A stretch of DNA of 64,000 nucleotides from Methanoculleus sp. UBA374 (GTDB lineage: Archaea > Halobacteriota > Methanomicrobia > Methanomicrobiales > Methanoculleaceae), in contig DAYL01000019.1 of NCBI GenBank assembly GCA_002508705.1, forward strand, positions 53,028 to 117,027, in the 5' to 3' direction. The translations under genes and the position numbers were made by a program. The notes beneath the pieces are model-generated. The model worked only from the letters and a program-made list of their open reading frames with translations. It did no database searches and was not told the DNA's origin. This document shows, in pieces, positions 38,968 to 48,398 of the stretch (position 1 is its first letter; each line of letters opens with the position of its first letter).

Positions 38968-39024
38968 CGGTGCAGAGGGGAGGTTTCGTCAAGAATCCGG
39001 GAGCCGTCCGCTGGCGCCTTCGGT

Positions 39025-39034
39025 GTATATTTAT
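39025..39034 (+). promoter_or_regulatory. TATA box of the ACT-domain regulator gene
   Basis: GTATATTTAT at 39025-39034 lies 24-33 bases before the ATG at 39058 with no ribosome site between. The spacing predicts a leaderless transcript. Confidence 0.6.
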
Positions 39035-39057
39035 GCGTTCCGTCCCAACATTTCCGC

Positions 39058-39561
39058 ATGTGGGCCGACATTTCACGGGAGTTTGCCGATTCACCGTCCC
39101 AGGGCCGGGTAATCCGTTTTATGCTTGAGAACGGGTTCGGCATCAATGAGGAGGGACGCATTGTCTGTAACGACATCGAGATCCCCAACACGCACATCGG
39201 CAGGGCGATCGACACCGACCGCAGGGTCGTCGACGCCACCGCCCGCCGCATCCTTGAAAATCCCGGGCTGCGTGAATTTTTCATCAGGATGCGCGCGGTG
39301 CCAGACCTCTCCCTGGTCTCCGAGGTCCTCGGCCTCTCGGTGATCACGCTCTACCCGAAAGATGCACATCAAAAAGGGATCGTCGGCGCGGCGGTCAAAG
39401 TTCTTGTCGACCACGACCTTTCCATCCGCCAGATCTTCGTCACCGACCCATACCTCGCAGAAGAGCCGAGACTCGTGATGATCGTGGACGAGTCGCGGGT
39501 CCCGGCGTCGGTCTATGAAGACCTGCGGGCGCTCCCGCAGGTGCAGCGGCTGGTTATCTGA
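39058..39561 (+). CDS. ACT-domain regulator of amino acid metabolism (COG2150 type)
   Basis: The 167-residue protein has an N-terminal segment (GRVIRFMLENGFGINEEGRI, then GRAIDTDRRVVDATARRIL) that may bind DNA or dimerise. A C-terminal ACT-like domain spans about residues 95-167 ([56 protein letters not shown]). ACT domains bind amino acids. Methanogens commonly carry this protein as a stand-alone regulator. It ends 8 bases inside the converging HD gene. Confidence 0.83.
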   Translation: MWADISREFADSPSQGRVIRFMLENGFGINEEGRIVCNDIEIPNTHIGRAIDTDRRVVDATARRILENPGLREFFIRMRAVPDLSLVSEVLGLSVITLYPKDAHQKGIVGAAVKVLVDHDLSIRQIFVTDPYLAEEPRLVMIVDESRVPASVYEDLRALPQVQRLVI

Positions 39562-40039
39562 AGAGTTCCATCTCCTGCCCCAGTCGGCAGATCCGCTTTC
39601 TCTGCCGTCTCGGAAGGGCGATTGCCTGCCCCAGCCGCTCCTCCATGGTGATGACGCGGGTCCCTTTCACCAGGTTATCCGCGTTGGCGACGATCTTCTC
39701 TTCGAGCGTCTGCGGAATGCAGTCGCGCGGCGTCAGGTTGAGGAGCGAGCACTCGTCGGCCGTCAGCCCGGCACCGATGTGCCGCTCGACGATGGCGACG
39801 ACGCCCGGGTCAAGACCGAACGAGCGGCATATCTCGCCGCCCACCTCGGCGTGGCGAATATCGTGCGTTACTCCCCGGCCGATATCGTGGAGCAGGGCAC
39901 CAATCCGGACCAGGTCGCGGTCGACGATCGGATCGGTTGCATAGGCGAGTGCAAGGTCGCGCACCGCCCTGCAGTGCGCGATGACGCCTTCGGAGCACCC
40001 GGCGCGCCTGAGAAGGTCGATACAGTCCTGCTCACGCAC
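39554..40039 (-). CDS. HD-domain phosphohydrolase-like protein (TIGR00295-like)
   Basis: The 161-residue protein has an HD core: [34 protein letters not shown] and [10 protein letters not shown], with a later Asp in ANADNLV. HD proteins of this group hydrolyse nucleotides or related phosphates; the substrate is unknown. The start is the GTG at 40039, 8 bases inside the TFE gene, suggesting translational coupling. A longer frame extends upstream but is only the antiparallel-phase reading through TFE. Confidence 0.83.
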   Translation of the reverse strand: MREQDCIDLLRRAGCSEGVIAHCRAVRDLALAYATDPIVDRDLVRIGALLHDIGRGVTHDIRHAEVGGEICRSFGLDPGVVAIVERHIGAGLTADECSLLNLTPRDCIPQTLEEKIVANADNLVKGTRVITMEERLGQAIALPRRQRKRICRLGQEMELFR

Positions 40040-40553
40040 TTCCAAGGCTCTCCTTGATCTTGTCGACCCTTCTTCTGAGAGCAGTGGCGATGAGTTCATT
40101 GTCGAAATGTTCGAGCATCTTCTCACAGTTCGGGCACTCGAAGTTCCAGTTCGCCGCATCCGTGAAGGTGTAGATGGCGCCGCAGTTCTTGCACATGTAA
40201 AAGTCGTTCTTTTCTTCGTAGGCGAGCCGGACATCAAGGTGTTCGAGCACGTCCCGGATCTCTTCTTCGAGTACGTCGTGGATACGGTCCAGGCGGAGAT
40301 GCCAGAGGTAGGTGAGCCACCCGGTCTCGGCGTTCTTCAGCCGCCGGTACTCGGCAAGGCGCTTCTCGTAGAGCGTGTACAGCGTGTGGCGAACGGTGTT
40401 GAGGTTGACTCCGGTAATCTCGGCAAGTTCCTCGTCACTGTGTTCCCCTTCTTCGGGGAACCGCCTGAGAAGTTCGATACCCTCCTCTCCGATCATGCGC
40501 AGGATGTATGCGTTGATCGCCGGATTGTTTAACAGTTCAGCGACGGATGCCAT
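40032..40553 (-). CDS. tfe: Transcription factor E (TFIIE-alpha homologue)
   Basis: TFE stabilises open promoter complexes with TBP, TFB and RNA polymerase. The 173-residue protein has the winged helix ([39 protein letters not shown]). A C-terminal zinc ribbon follows with CKNC near residue 122 and CPNC near 141. Length and domain order match archaeal TFE. An HD-domain gene overlaps its end. Confidence 0.95.
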   Translation of the reverse strand: MASVAELLNNPAINAYILRMIGEEGIELLRRFPEEGEHSDEELAEITGVNLNTVRHTLYTLYEKRLAEYRRLKNAETGWLTYLWHLRLDRIHDVLEEEIRDVLEHLDVRLAYEEKNDFYMCKNCGAIYTFTDAANWNFECPNCEKMLEHFDNELIATALRRRVDKIKESLGSA

Positions 40554-40680
40554 GCTAAAATCTCCCCATAGTCAGGTATTGCATAATAGTTACGGTTTCG
40601 GGATCGGTGCGCACCATATTCTGCTCTCAATCTTTAACTTCTTTTCCCGTCGAAGGGGCCGGAGAGCCCGTGCCCGGGGC

Positions 40681-41757
40681 TCACTCACCGGTCATCCTCC
40701 GGACCGCCCCGATGTTTTTCTCAAGGTCCACGGAGGCTTCCGCCTCCGTTTTCCCGCATCCGTAGACGCTCACCAGGGCATGCCCCTCTTCAAACTCGGT
40801 GCCGGGCCATGGAATATCGGCGATGCGGGGTGCAAGCGCCGAAAGATCGGCATCAAGCCGCATATCCCGCTCCGCAAAGAGGATCCGCCGGATCGCAACC
40901 CGCCCGACCTTCGGCCTCGTCTCCGGGAGCACCCCACGGCAGGCGTCCATGTGCATGGCAAAGACGCTCGTTCCGGTTGCCGCCTCGACCGTGTCCAGGG
41001 TGGCCTGAAACCGCGGGTTGATCTCGATCGCCCAGGGTTTCTCCCCCGCCATGAAGTCGACCCCGACCGAGCCCACGCACCCGCTCATAGCAGCGATCCG
41101 CTCGGCCGCCGCGATCATCTCCCCGGCGAGAGGGTGGGCGAACGGCGTGACCGACCCGGCAAACCCGTGCGCGCTCTCGCCGTTGCCCCGCAGGATCTGC
41201 CGGTTGACGGCGACGGCCAGCGCACGCCGACCGTCGGCAACGCAGGAGACGCTCGACGGGACCCCGTCGACGAGTTGCTGCGCAACATACGGCACGTCCG
41301 GCCAGGTCTCCTTCCATCGGCGGAGTTCTTCGCTGTTCATCACGACCGTGTTCCTCCATCCCCCCGCTCCACGGCGCGGCTTGACCATCGCCGGAAACCG
41401 CCCGTCTTCGGCAAGCGGCGGGATCGGCACGTCCAGCCTCTCGAAGAACCGCTGGATCTCCAGTTTGTCAAGGAACCGCTCTACCTTCCGGGGCGGTGTG
41501 CCGCAGATCGGGATCGTCGTCCCGATGGTCTCGGCGCCCGAAGCGACGACCAGCGCGTCGACCGGGTGGCGGGCGGCAAGTTCGGCGATCTTTCCCGGAA
41601 GGTCGGTGAGGTCGTCGAACGAGAGGCAGTCGTCCGTGCACCAGGTGAGGTCCTGGTCGCAGAAGTGGTCGACGGCGTAGACCGTGTAGCCGGCCCGGCG
41701 GGCCGACTGAGCGATGTGCCGCGTGGCGAACCCGGCAACCAGCACCCGACCCTTCAC
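40681..41757 (-). CDS. ATP-grasp carboligase-like protein (COG2232 type)
   Basis: The 358-residue protein has a Rossmann-like N-terminus ([20 protein letters not shown]), an ATP-grasp core ([39 protein letters not shown]) and metal ligands in [17 protein letters not shown]. It should join a carboxylate to an amine or thiol with ATP, substrate unknown. It starts at GTG 41757, overlapping the Trm56 stop by four bases. It ends a three-gene operon with a winged-helix protein and Trm56. Confidence 0.82.
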   Translation of the reverse strand: MKGRVLVAGFATRHIAQSARRAGYTVYAVDHFCDQDLTWCTDDCLSFDDLTDLPGKIAELAARHPVDALVVASGAETIGTTIPICGTPPRKVERFLDKLEIQRFFERLDVPIPPLAEDGRFPAMVKPRRGAGGWRNTVVMNSEELRRWKETWPDVPYVAQQLVDGVPSSVSCVADGRRALAVAVNRQILRGNGESAHGFAGSVTPFAHPLAGEMIAAAERIAAMSGCVGSVGVDFMAGEKPWAIEINPRFQATLDTVEAATGTSVFAMHMDACRGVLPETRPKVGRVAIRRILFAERDMRLDADLSALAPRIADIPWPGTEFEEGHALVSVYGCGKTEAEASVDLEKNIGAVRRMTGE

Positions 41758-42278
41758 GTCTCCACCGTTCTCTTTCCCGCCTTTGTCGGCTCAATCCGGA
41801 TCTTTGCATCCGGGTACTCCCGGTTGAGTTCCTTTCCCTCATAGAGGTGGTCGAGGAAGAGGGCGAGGCTTGAGATCTCGGAGTGAGGCTGGGTCGTCAC
41901 CGAGACGTTGTAGTCGGCGAGGCCGTAGATCTCTCCCGGCACCTTCTCCGCGCCGACCACGACGAGCACCCGCTCCTGGCTCCGGATCTCGTCGATGACG
42001 TCGGTCATCCGAAGTCCGTACATCGTGAGGTGGGCGACCTTGCCGCCGCCCGCCTTCCAGTCCCTGATGCACCGCCGCCACGCCACGTTGTTCTCCACAA
42101 AAAAATCTCCTCCCCACCGGGAGGCTACGTCCTCGATGCTGGCGACCACGCCCCGGTCGTCTGCAGCGAGGTACATCCCCCGTGCCCCGAGCGCCCGCGC
42201 CGCGAGCCCGACATGCGTCGTCACCCGCTGGTCGCGTTCGGGCCGATGCCCGATCCTGAGCACCGCTACTTCCGGCAT
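41754..42278 (-). CDS. tRNA (cytidine(56)-2'-O)-methyltransferase Trm56
   Basis: This archaeal SPOUT methyltransferase modifies C56 in the tRNA T-loop. The 174-residue protein has [20 protein letters not shown] at the N-terminus, [14 protein letters not shown] in the middle and the knot region [20 protein letters not shown] followed by [18 protein letters not shown]. These are family-defining. The ATG at 42278 is one base after the upstream stop. It belongs to a tight operon. Confidence 0.95.
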   Translation of the reverse strand: MPEVAVLRIGHRPERDQRVTTHVGLAARALGARGMYLAADDRGVVASIEDVASRWGGDFFVENNVAWRRCIRDWKAGGGKVAHLTMYGLRMTDVIDEIRSQERVLVVVGAEKVPGEIYGLADYNVSVTTQPHSEISSLALFLDHLYEGKELNREYPDAKIRIEPTKAGKRTVET

Positions 42279-42279
42279 G

Positions 42280-42558
42280 TCACTCCCTCCTCTTTGCCTT
42301 GACAACGCCGTTTTCGATGACGAACGGAAGTTCTTCCTTTGCATACCGGCACTGACACTCGATCAGCGACTCCTGGATGGAGAGGAGCCGCACCGTCTCC
42401 CCGGACCGACGGACCAGAAGATAGCGCTCAAGGCGCTCAAGCGATCTCGTGACCGCATCGGCTTCGAAACCGGTGGCTGCTACCAGGTTTTCGACCGTAA
42501 CGCCCCCGGTTTCGGGAATCCGGTGGTATATGGCCCAGTCCAGATCTTCCTCACGCAC
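42280..42558 (-). CDS. Small winged-helix protein
   Basis: The 92-residue protein has an HTH-like core ([40 protein letters not shown], then a beta wing [11 protein letters not shown]). Two cysteines follow as [12 protein letters not shown]. It is probably a DNA- or RNA-binding protein. The stop codon lies one base before the Trm56 start. A specific role is not known. Confidence 0.7.
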   Translation of the reverse strand: MREEDLDWAIYHRIPETGGVTVENLVAATGFEADAVTRSLERLERYLLVRRSGETVRLLSIQESLIECQCRYAKEELPFVIENGVVKAKRRE

Positions 42559-42692
42559 ACCTATTCTTTTTTCCGGGTAGACCGATATAGTTATTCATGC
42601 GCCGCCTGCACCGTTCCGGCTCTGCATGCCGCTATCCGTGCGGTTTGTTCGCCGGGCATCGGGCGCGACGGAAGATACGGTGGGAACCGAGT

Positions 42693-43085
42693 ATGGTCAA
42701 TTATGCGGAACTGGCGGACCTTGCCGACAGGCTCTTTGAGGCAAGCAACGACGACGACGAACTTCTCGCGGAGCGACTCGATACGCTTGACGGAGAGACC
42801 CGGGGAGCGCTGCTCTCCTCCGACTTCCTCAACGCCTATCAGGTCTTTTACTATTACTTCCGGGAGACGCCGGACGACCTGATCCTGGAGCGGCTGCAAC
42901 TCCATGCGGCATCGGACCTCGCCCGGGGGATCGTCATCGAGGAGTTCGATATCTACGAGGTGGTTTTCGGCGTGGAGGACGGGAGGCCGTTCCTCATCCT
43001 CACCGACGGCGAGACGACGCTCGCGCGGTTCGAAGGAGAGCGGGCATACGCCGAACTGGTCCGGTACCTGGACGAATCCTTCTAG
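42693..43085 (+). CDS. Conserved hypothetical acidic protein
   Basis: The 130-residue acidic protein begins MVNYAELADLADRLF. It is helical in the first two thirds and shows a beta-rich end (FGVEDGRPFLILTDGETTLA). A GGTGGGAACCGAG ribosome-type site precedes ATG 42693. It converges with the homocysteine operon, its last 4 bases overlapping the UPF0280 stop. I do not recognise the family. Confidence 0.65.
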   Translation: MVNYAELADLADRLFEASNDDDELLAERLDTLDGETRGALLSSDFLNAYQVFYYYFRETPDDLILERLQLHAASDLARGIVIEEFDIYEVVFGVEDGRPFLILTDGETTLARFEGERAYAELVRYLDESF

Positions 43086-43798
43086 ACGGGCGGCCGTCCG
43101 GCCGTGATCAGCCGCTCGTCCACGTTCGCCCGCACGACCGGGGGAAGGTCTCCCCAGCGGATCACCGCGTCGCCGATGACGGCAAGCACGCCAGAGACGC
43201 CGGTTCCCGGGAGGACGTCGAGGACCGACGTGTCGTTCGGCGTAATCCGGTTGCAGACCGCCGTCGCCCAGGCGTCCGCGACGGCGACATCGTGGGCGAA
43301 CACCGTCACGGCGTCGGCGATGCCGAAACTGATGGACGGTCCCACCGTAGCCGATGATGTGCAGATGCCGAGGATCTCTTTTTCCGGCGGGACCCGGAAC
43401 GCAATCCTTCCACTTAAGGAAGATGCGCCGGCAAAGACGCCGACCTTTATCTCCCGGTCGCTCACGAGGGCGATATCTCCCCCGTTGTCGATGAGGCCGA
43501 ACGACGCGCCGGCCGTAACCATCGCCTCCACCCCAGCCTCGGCGATGGCGCCCGCCACGGCCGCCATGGGGCCGACCCCCGCCCCTGCAGCGGCCCGCGC
43601 CATGCGGCCGGCCGTCTTCTCCGGGGATTTCGGGGTGTACGGCTCAAACGTCGCCGAAAAATAGGGATCGCGAGTGACCTGCCGCTCGACCTCCTGCCGG
43701 GCGGTCATCATGCCTGTTTTGGCCGCCGCAATCTGCCGGGGGTCGTCGGCAAGGATCGTCGCGATCGTCTGCCGAAACTCGAAGTGCTCCCGAATCAT
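43082..43798 (-). CDS. UPF0280 (COG2122) protein of homocysteine biosynthesis
   Basis: The 238-residue ApbE-like protein has HFEFRQTIATILADDPRQI, repeated Ala/Gly helices (GVGPMAAVAGAIAEAGVEAM), FGLIDNGGDIAL and CTSSATVGPSISFGIADAVT. COG2122 was linked genetically to homocysteine formation in Methanosarcina acetivorans, where its exact reaction is unclear. Here it overlaps the ferredoxin gene by ATGA and completes a three-gene cluster. Confidence 0.88.
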   Translation of the reverse strand: MIREHFEFRQTIATILADDPRQIAAAKTGMMTARQEVERQVTRDPYFSATFEPYTPKSPEKTAGRMARAAAGAGVGPMAAVAGAIAEAGVEAMVTAGASFGLIDNGGDIALVSDREIKVGVFAGASSLSGRIAFRVPPEKEILGICTSSATVGPSISFGIADAVTVFAHDVAVADAWATAVCNRITPNDTSVLDVLPGTGVSGVLAVIGDAVIRWGDLPPVVRANVDERLITAGRPPV

Positions 43799-44193
43799 CC
43801 CTGTTGAGAGAGGGCGCCGTGCGGGCATGCCTGGATGCACCTGCCGCAGAGGACGCACCGTTCGGGCCGCACATGGAGGCGCCACTCTCCGTCGAAGGAG
43901 AAGACCTCCTGGGGGCAGATGCTGATGCAGGCCCCGCAGTCGACGCACTCGGCTTCGTCAAGCGTGACGGCGTTCTCCATCGCGCGGACCGCGACCCCCA
44001 GTTCTTCGAGGCGCCGCCGGACTCGGTCCGCATCCGTATCGGGGACGTCGATCAGCACCTCCCCTGCCATCGAGTCGATGTTGGCCTTCTCGACGTTGAT
44101 GAGGACGCCGGTCTCCTTCACCACGCGGGCGATCACCGGCTCCCTTCCCGGGTCGGCCTTCCCTTTCCGCGAGAACGCGAGCAGGAGTTTCAT
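43795..44193 (-). CDS. NIL-domain polyferredoxin partner of homocysteine synthesis
   Basis: The 132-residue protein joins an N-terminal NIL domain (residues about 1-72, VIARVVKETGVLINVEKANI) to two 4Fe-4S motifs, CVDCGACISICP and CVLCGRCIQACP. In methanogens this protein donates electrons in the conversion of aspartate semialdehyde to homocysteine with the COG1900 protein. It overlaps genes on both sides by ATGA, giving fixed stoichiometry through coupled translation. Confidence 0.95.
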   Translation of the reverse strand: MKLLLAFSRKGKADPGREPVIARVVKETGVLINVEKANIDSMAGEVLIDVPDTDADRVRRRLEELGVAVRAMENAVTLDEAECVDCGACISICPQEVFSFDGEWRLHVRPERCVLCGRCIQACPHGALSQQG

Positions 44194-45698
44194 TGCCGCC
44201 GCCTCCCGCCGAAGAGCTTCCCGAGATCGATCGCCGAGAGGATGCCGACCACCCGGTTCGCCGCATCCACCACCGGAAGCGCGCTGATGTTGTTCTGCTC
44301 CAGTTTCCGGGCGGCGATATCCACCGGCTCATCGGGGGTCGTCCGGATCACCTGCCGGGTCATGATGTCTTTCACCTTCTTCAACCGCCCGTCGTACACC
44401 ACCGCCTTCGAGACGTCGTAGGTGGTGATGATCCCGGAGAGCGTGCCGTTGCCGTCCAGGACCGGGAGATGGTTCGTCTCGCCCCGGAGCAGCCGTTTTG
44501 CCGCAACCCGGATCTCATCGTCCTCCGTGATGCTGATCACCTCCCGGTTCATGATGTCGCGGACGCGGGGGATCGCGGCCGTCTCCCGCATGGGCTTTAC
44601 GCGTTTTGCCGGGTCGATCCGCCGGGTGGGGAGGGCCAGTTCCATCTTTCCCGCCTCTATCCAGGCTTTCAGTTCCTGCGCCACCGCCCGTGCCTTCCGG
44701 TAACTGGAGAGCGACGACGTCCTGACCGCTTCACCGCCGATCTCAACGGACCCGCTCTTTAGGTCGGCGTAACTGACCCTTGCAAGCGCCGGCCGGTCCC
44801 GCCGGGGTGTGCCGTAATCGATGACGTCGGTCAGGATATCCTCGTCGCGCACCGCGGTGCTTCGGACGATCCCGGTATCGAGCACCGGTATCGGGACGCC
44901 GACGCCGAGATAGAGCGTCACGCCGTAGCCGTTCATCACCGCTGCGCGCAGGAATTCCTGCCGCATCTGTTTCAGGTCCCCGGTCACCATCAGCGTACCA
45001 AAGCTGCTCCCCGCCGAATGCTGGGTGCCTTCGCCGACGACCATGCCAGCCGCACCGGCAAGGAATATCGGGACGCCGCTCCCGATGACCTGGAAGTTCG
45101 GGTCGTTTGCGAGCGGCGAGAGGGTCCCTGCGCCGGAGTAGGAGACGTTGCCGCACCGCGGGAGGAGCGTCCCCATATAGGTGTGGAGCGTCCTGTCGGT
45201 GGCGTTCGTCGCCGCGTTGTAGCGCTGGTAGGAGTTCCTCGGGTTTACCATGATCGCCTGGTTCATGTCCTCAAGCAGCAACTCCGTGGTGACGCTCCGG
45301 CGCGGGTAGCAATCGGTCCCGTGGGAGGTTGCCCGCAGTTCAACAGTGCCTCCGGAGACGAGTTCCTCAAGGACATGGGCGCCGCCGTAGGGCTGGTCCC
45401 TGTCTTCAGCCTCCTCTGTTGCACCGAGGTAGGCGTCGACCGCCGCGATGCCGGCGTATGCTTCCACATCGTTGAGCCAGATACGCTCCATCCTGATGGG
45501 GGGGTCGGCGTGCCCGAAGTTGAAGAATGCGCCGGAGGAGCACATTGCCCCGAACGTCCCGGTCGTGACGACGTCGACCTCCTCCAGTGCCCCTTCCTCT
45601 CCTAATTCGTCGACAATGGCCGGCATCTCGTCGGCGGTGACAACTCGTACACTGCCGTCTCGTATCCGGGCATTGATGAGGTCGAGGGACTTTTCCAT
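44190..45698 (-). CDS. COG1900/DUF39 L-aspartate semialdehyde sulfurtransferase with CBS pair
   Basis: The 502-residue protein has the DUF39 domain at about residues 1-365. Its probable catalytic cysteines lie in GTFGAMCSSGAFFNFGH and SHGTDCYPRRSV. Two CBS units follow in residues about 385-500 (VRDIMNREVISITEDDEIRV; VKDIMTRQVIRTTPDEPVDI). The family builds homocysteine from aspartate semialdehyde and sulfide in methanogens that lack O-acylhomoserine routes. CBS domains suggest control by an adenosyl ligand such as SAM. It is first in the three-gene overlapping operon. Confidence 0.93.
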   Translation of the reverse strand: MEKSLDLINARIRDGSVRVVTADEMPAIVDELGEEGALEEVDVVTTGTFGAMCSSGAFFNFGHADPPIRMERIWLNDVEAYAGIAAVDAYLGATEEAEDRDQPYGGAHVLEELVSGGTVELRATSHGTDCYPRRSVTTELLLEDMNQAIMVNPRNSYQRYNAATNATDRTLHTYMGTLLPRCGNVSYSGAGTLSPLANDPNFQVIGSGVPIFLAGAAGMVVGEGTQHSAGSSFGTLMVTGDLKQMRQEFLRAAVMNGYGVTLYLGVGVPIPVLDTGIVRSTAVRDEDILTDVIDYGTPRRDRPALARVSYADLKSGSVEIGGEAVRTSSLSSYRKARAVAQELKAWIEAGKMELALPTRRIDPAKRVKPMRETAAIPRVRDIMNREVISITEDDEIRVAAKRLLRGETNHLPVLDGNGTLSGIITTYDVSKAVVYDGRLKKVKDIMTRQVIRTTPDEPVDIAARKLEQNNISALPVVDAANRVVGILSAIDLGKLFGGRRRQ

Positions 45699-45821
45699 GA
45701 GCCTTTATTCATTTTAGAATATTTATAAGTGTTGATTATTACTTTTAGTAATATGCACCCGATTACGGTTCATTCCGTTACGGGATCAATCCGGGCCGAA
45801 AAAGAGGTGAATTCTGTCGTT

Positions 45822-47120
45822 TCAGTTCCGCTTCCGCAGGCCCACGAAAAGCCCGAGGACGCCGAGCGCTCCCACCACGGCGAAGGGCGCCATGCCTGCT
45901 TTCGCGGTCGGGTTCGGCACGGCCTCAAGCGAGGCCGAGGCAGATGCGGTGCTTCCGGAACCGACCTGGACGCTGGTCGACCAATCGTTGTAACCGGCGA
46001 GCGCCACCCTGACCGCATGAGTGCCGGCGGTAATACCGTCAATGGTCAGCGGGGTGACGCCCTTATAGGCGTTGTCGATGTAGACCCCGGCGCCGGAGGG
46101 GGAAGAGGTGACCTCAATGGAGCCCGTTGCGCTTCCGGAGGCGGGCTGGAGGGCTGCACTGACATGGGTCGTGGTCGCTTTGCTGACGGTAACCGATGTC
46201 GTGTAGTCCTGGTATCCGCCGAGAGCGACTTTCAGGGTATGGGAGCCGACCTGAACGTTCGAGATCGTAAATCCTCCGGACGGGGAGGTCTGTCCCTGAA
46301 GATTTCCGTCGAGGTAGACATTTGCCCCTGCCGGGTAGGAGACCACGTCGATAGCCCCGGTAGTTTCGGAGGGAATGGCTGCCATCCGGGCTTCGACGTA
46401 ACGGGTCACGCCGGAGGTCACGGATACGGTTGTCGCCCAGTCATAGTAGCCGGCGAGATCAAGTTCGATGTTATGGTTCTTTGCCGAGACGCTGTTGAGC
46501 GTCAGGGGCGTCCGTCCCTTGTAGACTCCGTCCATGTAGACATACGCGCCGCTCGGGCTGGAAGTGACGGTGATCGCACCGTGCTGCTGGACCGGCTTCA
46601 GAGTGAACTGAACGTTCGACTGCTGTCCTGACCTGACGGTGACGGTGGTCTGGTCGGACTGGTAGCCAGTTTGCTCGGCCTCAAGCGAATAGGTGCCGGG
46701 GCTGAGGCCATCGATCGTGAGCGGCGTTACGCCCCGGTAGTTTCCGTTCAGGTAGACCGCCGAGCCGGAAGGGCTGGATGTGGCGTAGATCGAACCGACT
46801 GTCTGGACCGGCTGCAGCGTCGCGTAGACGTCCACGGTCTCGCCCGCCGCGGGGCTCGATGGCAGGCTGCCGGAATACGTCTGGTAGCCGTTCTTCTCGA
46901 CCCGGATGGTGCTGTACGGCGTCCCGGTTGTGTAGACCGGGACATTGATCGTTCCTCCGTATGTGGTACCCTGATAGTGTCCGTCAAAATACACGTCCGC
47001 ACCGTCGATGTTGCAGTGGACGCGGTACCATGCTTCATCTCCTCCGATACCTGCAGCGACGGCGGGGATGCCGGCACAGAGGACGAGGAGCATCATTCCA
47101 GTGATAACGTTTTTCAGCAT
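45822..47120 (-). CDS. PEGA-repeat surface protein with C-terminal anchor
   Basis: The protein of about 432 residues has a signal peptide (VITGMMLLVLCAGIPAVAA). Five PEGA-like beta-repeats follow, each with SSPSGAxVYxDGxYKGxTPLTI and a following GYxDWxTSV strand. The tail is a short hydrophobic helix with basic end (GALGVLGLFVGLRKRN), preceded by a Pro-Thr-Ala-Lys linker. PEGA domains occur in archaeal and bacterial surface proteins. The ATG at 47120 was preferred to the in-frame GTG/ATG upstream because it directly opens the signal peptide. Confidence 0.88.
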   Translation of the reverse strand: MLKNVITGMMLLVLCAGIPAVAAGIGGDEAWYRVHCNIDGADVYFDGHYQGTTYGGTINVPVYTTGTPYSTIRVEKNGYQTYSGSLPSSPAAGETVDVYATLQPVQTVGSIYATSSPSGSAVYLNGNYRGVTPLTIDGLSPGTYSLEAEQTGYQSDQTTVTVRSGQQSNVQFTLKPVQQHGAITVTSSPSGAYVYMDGVYKGRTPLTLNSVSAKNHNIELDLAGYYDWATTVSVTSGVTRYVEARMAAIPSETTGAIDVVSYPAGANVYLDGNLQGQTSPSGGFTISNVQVGSHTLKVALGGYQDYTTSVTVSKATTTHVSAALQPASGSATGSIEVTSSPSGAGVYIDNAYKGVTPLTIDGITAGTHAVRVALAGYNDWSTSVQVGSGSTASASASLEAVPNPTAKAGMAPFAVVGALGVLGLFVGLRKRN

Positions 47121-47312
47121 GCCTCTATCTCCGATAGACAAATGTCGATTTTTTTGATGATAATCATTTCCATATGATATACTCGATATCTACCGGTTTT
47201 AGGGGATATTCTCTCTTTTCGTTGATGCGTTTGCGAAACGTTCAAATAATTGCGAACTCGCCCCGTCCGATACCCCATTCACCTTTTATTCTATGATGCC
47301 CATGGTATTCTC

Positions 47313-48023
47313 ATGGATATCGAGGGCTTCATCGCCGCAATGGAGCGGATCGCTCCGCCGGAACTGGCCGAAGACTTCGATGACGGGAGGATCGGTCTCG
47401 TCGTCGAGGGGAAGGAGGAGATCGGGACCGTCTGCTGTGCGCTCGACGCAACACAGCGGGTGGTGGACGCTGCCGTTCTTGCCTGCGCGGATATGCTGGT
47501 CGTCCACCATACGCCTCTCTGGAACCCGATCTCCGCGGTCAGGGGTCCTCTGTCGCACCTGCTCCGAACCCTCCTTTCTACCGGCACGAACCTCTATGTC
47601 ATGCATACGAACTTCGACCGTGCCGAAGGCGGCGTCAACGACCTCCTGGCCGCGAGACTCGGTCTTTCGCGGACGGAGCGGATGACCGTCGGCCTCGTCG
47701 GCGACTGTTCCCTCGATGCGAACGAGATCGCCCGCCGCCTCTCCGGCGGCGGAATACGGGTTTACGGGGAGACCGGGACGATCCGGCGCCTGGCGGTCGT
47801 GGGGGGGAGCGGGTTTGACCCCGACCTGATCCGGGAGGCCGTCGACCTCGGAGCGGAAGCCTTCCTCTCGGCGGAGTTGAAGCACCATGTGGCCCGTGCA
47901 TCGCCCATACCCTGCCTTGAAGCCACTCACTACGCGCTCGAAGCACCCGCCATGGAAGCCCTTGCCTCCCGTATGGGATGGCATTATATCCCTGATCCGC
48001 CACACGTAGTGGTAATTCCATGA
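47313..48023 (+). CDS. Nif3-like dinuclear metal center protein
   Basis: The 236-residue protein has the Nif3 metal-site motifs: VVHHTPLWNP near residue 65, VMHTNFDRAEGGVNDLLA near 100, and the C-terminal HHVARASPIPCLEATHYALE and APAMEALASRM. Nif3 proteins bind two metals; proposed roles include GTP cyclohydrolase-like activity. The ATG at 47313 fits the family N-terminus. It overlaps the SWIM gene by ATGA. Confidence 0.88.
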   Translation: MDIEGFIAAMERIAPPELAEDFDDGRIGLVVEGKEEIGTVCCALDATQRVVDAAVLACADMLVVHHTPLWNPISAVRGPLSHLLRTLLSTGTNLYVMHTNFDRAEGGVNDLLAARLGLSRTERMTVGLVGDCSLDANEIARRLSGGGIRVYGETGTIRRLAVVGGSGFDPDLIREAVDLGAEAFLSAELKHHVARASPIPCLEATHYALEAPAMEALASRMGWHYIPDPPHVVVIP

Positions 48024-48337
48024 GCGGCATCTGGCAGAAGATCGAGCAAACCCGGGCGCTGACGCCGGAGTTCCGCACCTGCATCGAGCGTATCTACGGG
48101 GAGCGGGGAAGCAAGGCGCTCAGAGCCGTCGACGAAGGGCAGGTGAAGCGTTACCGCGACTTTTTCATCGTGGTGGGACGCAGCAACGAGTACATCGTCG
48201 AAGACGACTTCTGCACCTGCAGCGACTTTCTCTTCCGGGGCCGCGAATGCTGGCACATCCTTGCGGTACGTATCGCCGAGCGGACGGGATTATACGAATC
48301 CTACGATCTCTGGTACCAGGACACATGGAAACTTTAA
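48020..48337 (+). CDS. SWIM zinc-finger protein
   Basis: The 105-residue protein has the SWIM motif CTCSDFLFRGRECWHILA: C-x-C, spacer, C-x-H. SWIM domains bind zinc and interact with DNA or proteins, for example in Sws1-type recombination regulators. Here it is stand-alone. It starts within the Nif3 stop (ATGA), so co-translation is likely. Its partner is unknown. Confidence 0.82.
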   Translation: MSGIWQKIEQTRALTPEFRTCIERIYGERGSKALRAVDEGQVKRYRDFFIVVGRSNEYIVEDDFCTCSDFLFRGRECWHILAVRIAERTGLYESYDLWYQDTWKL

Positions 48338-48398
48338 ACTTTCTGCACAAACAACTATATCGGTCACAATCATACCAGATTATGCTGCGTGATTTCCA

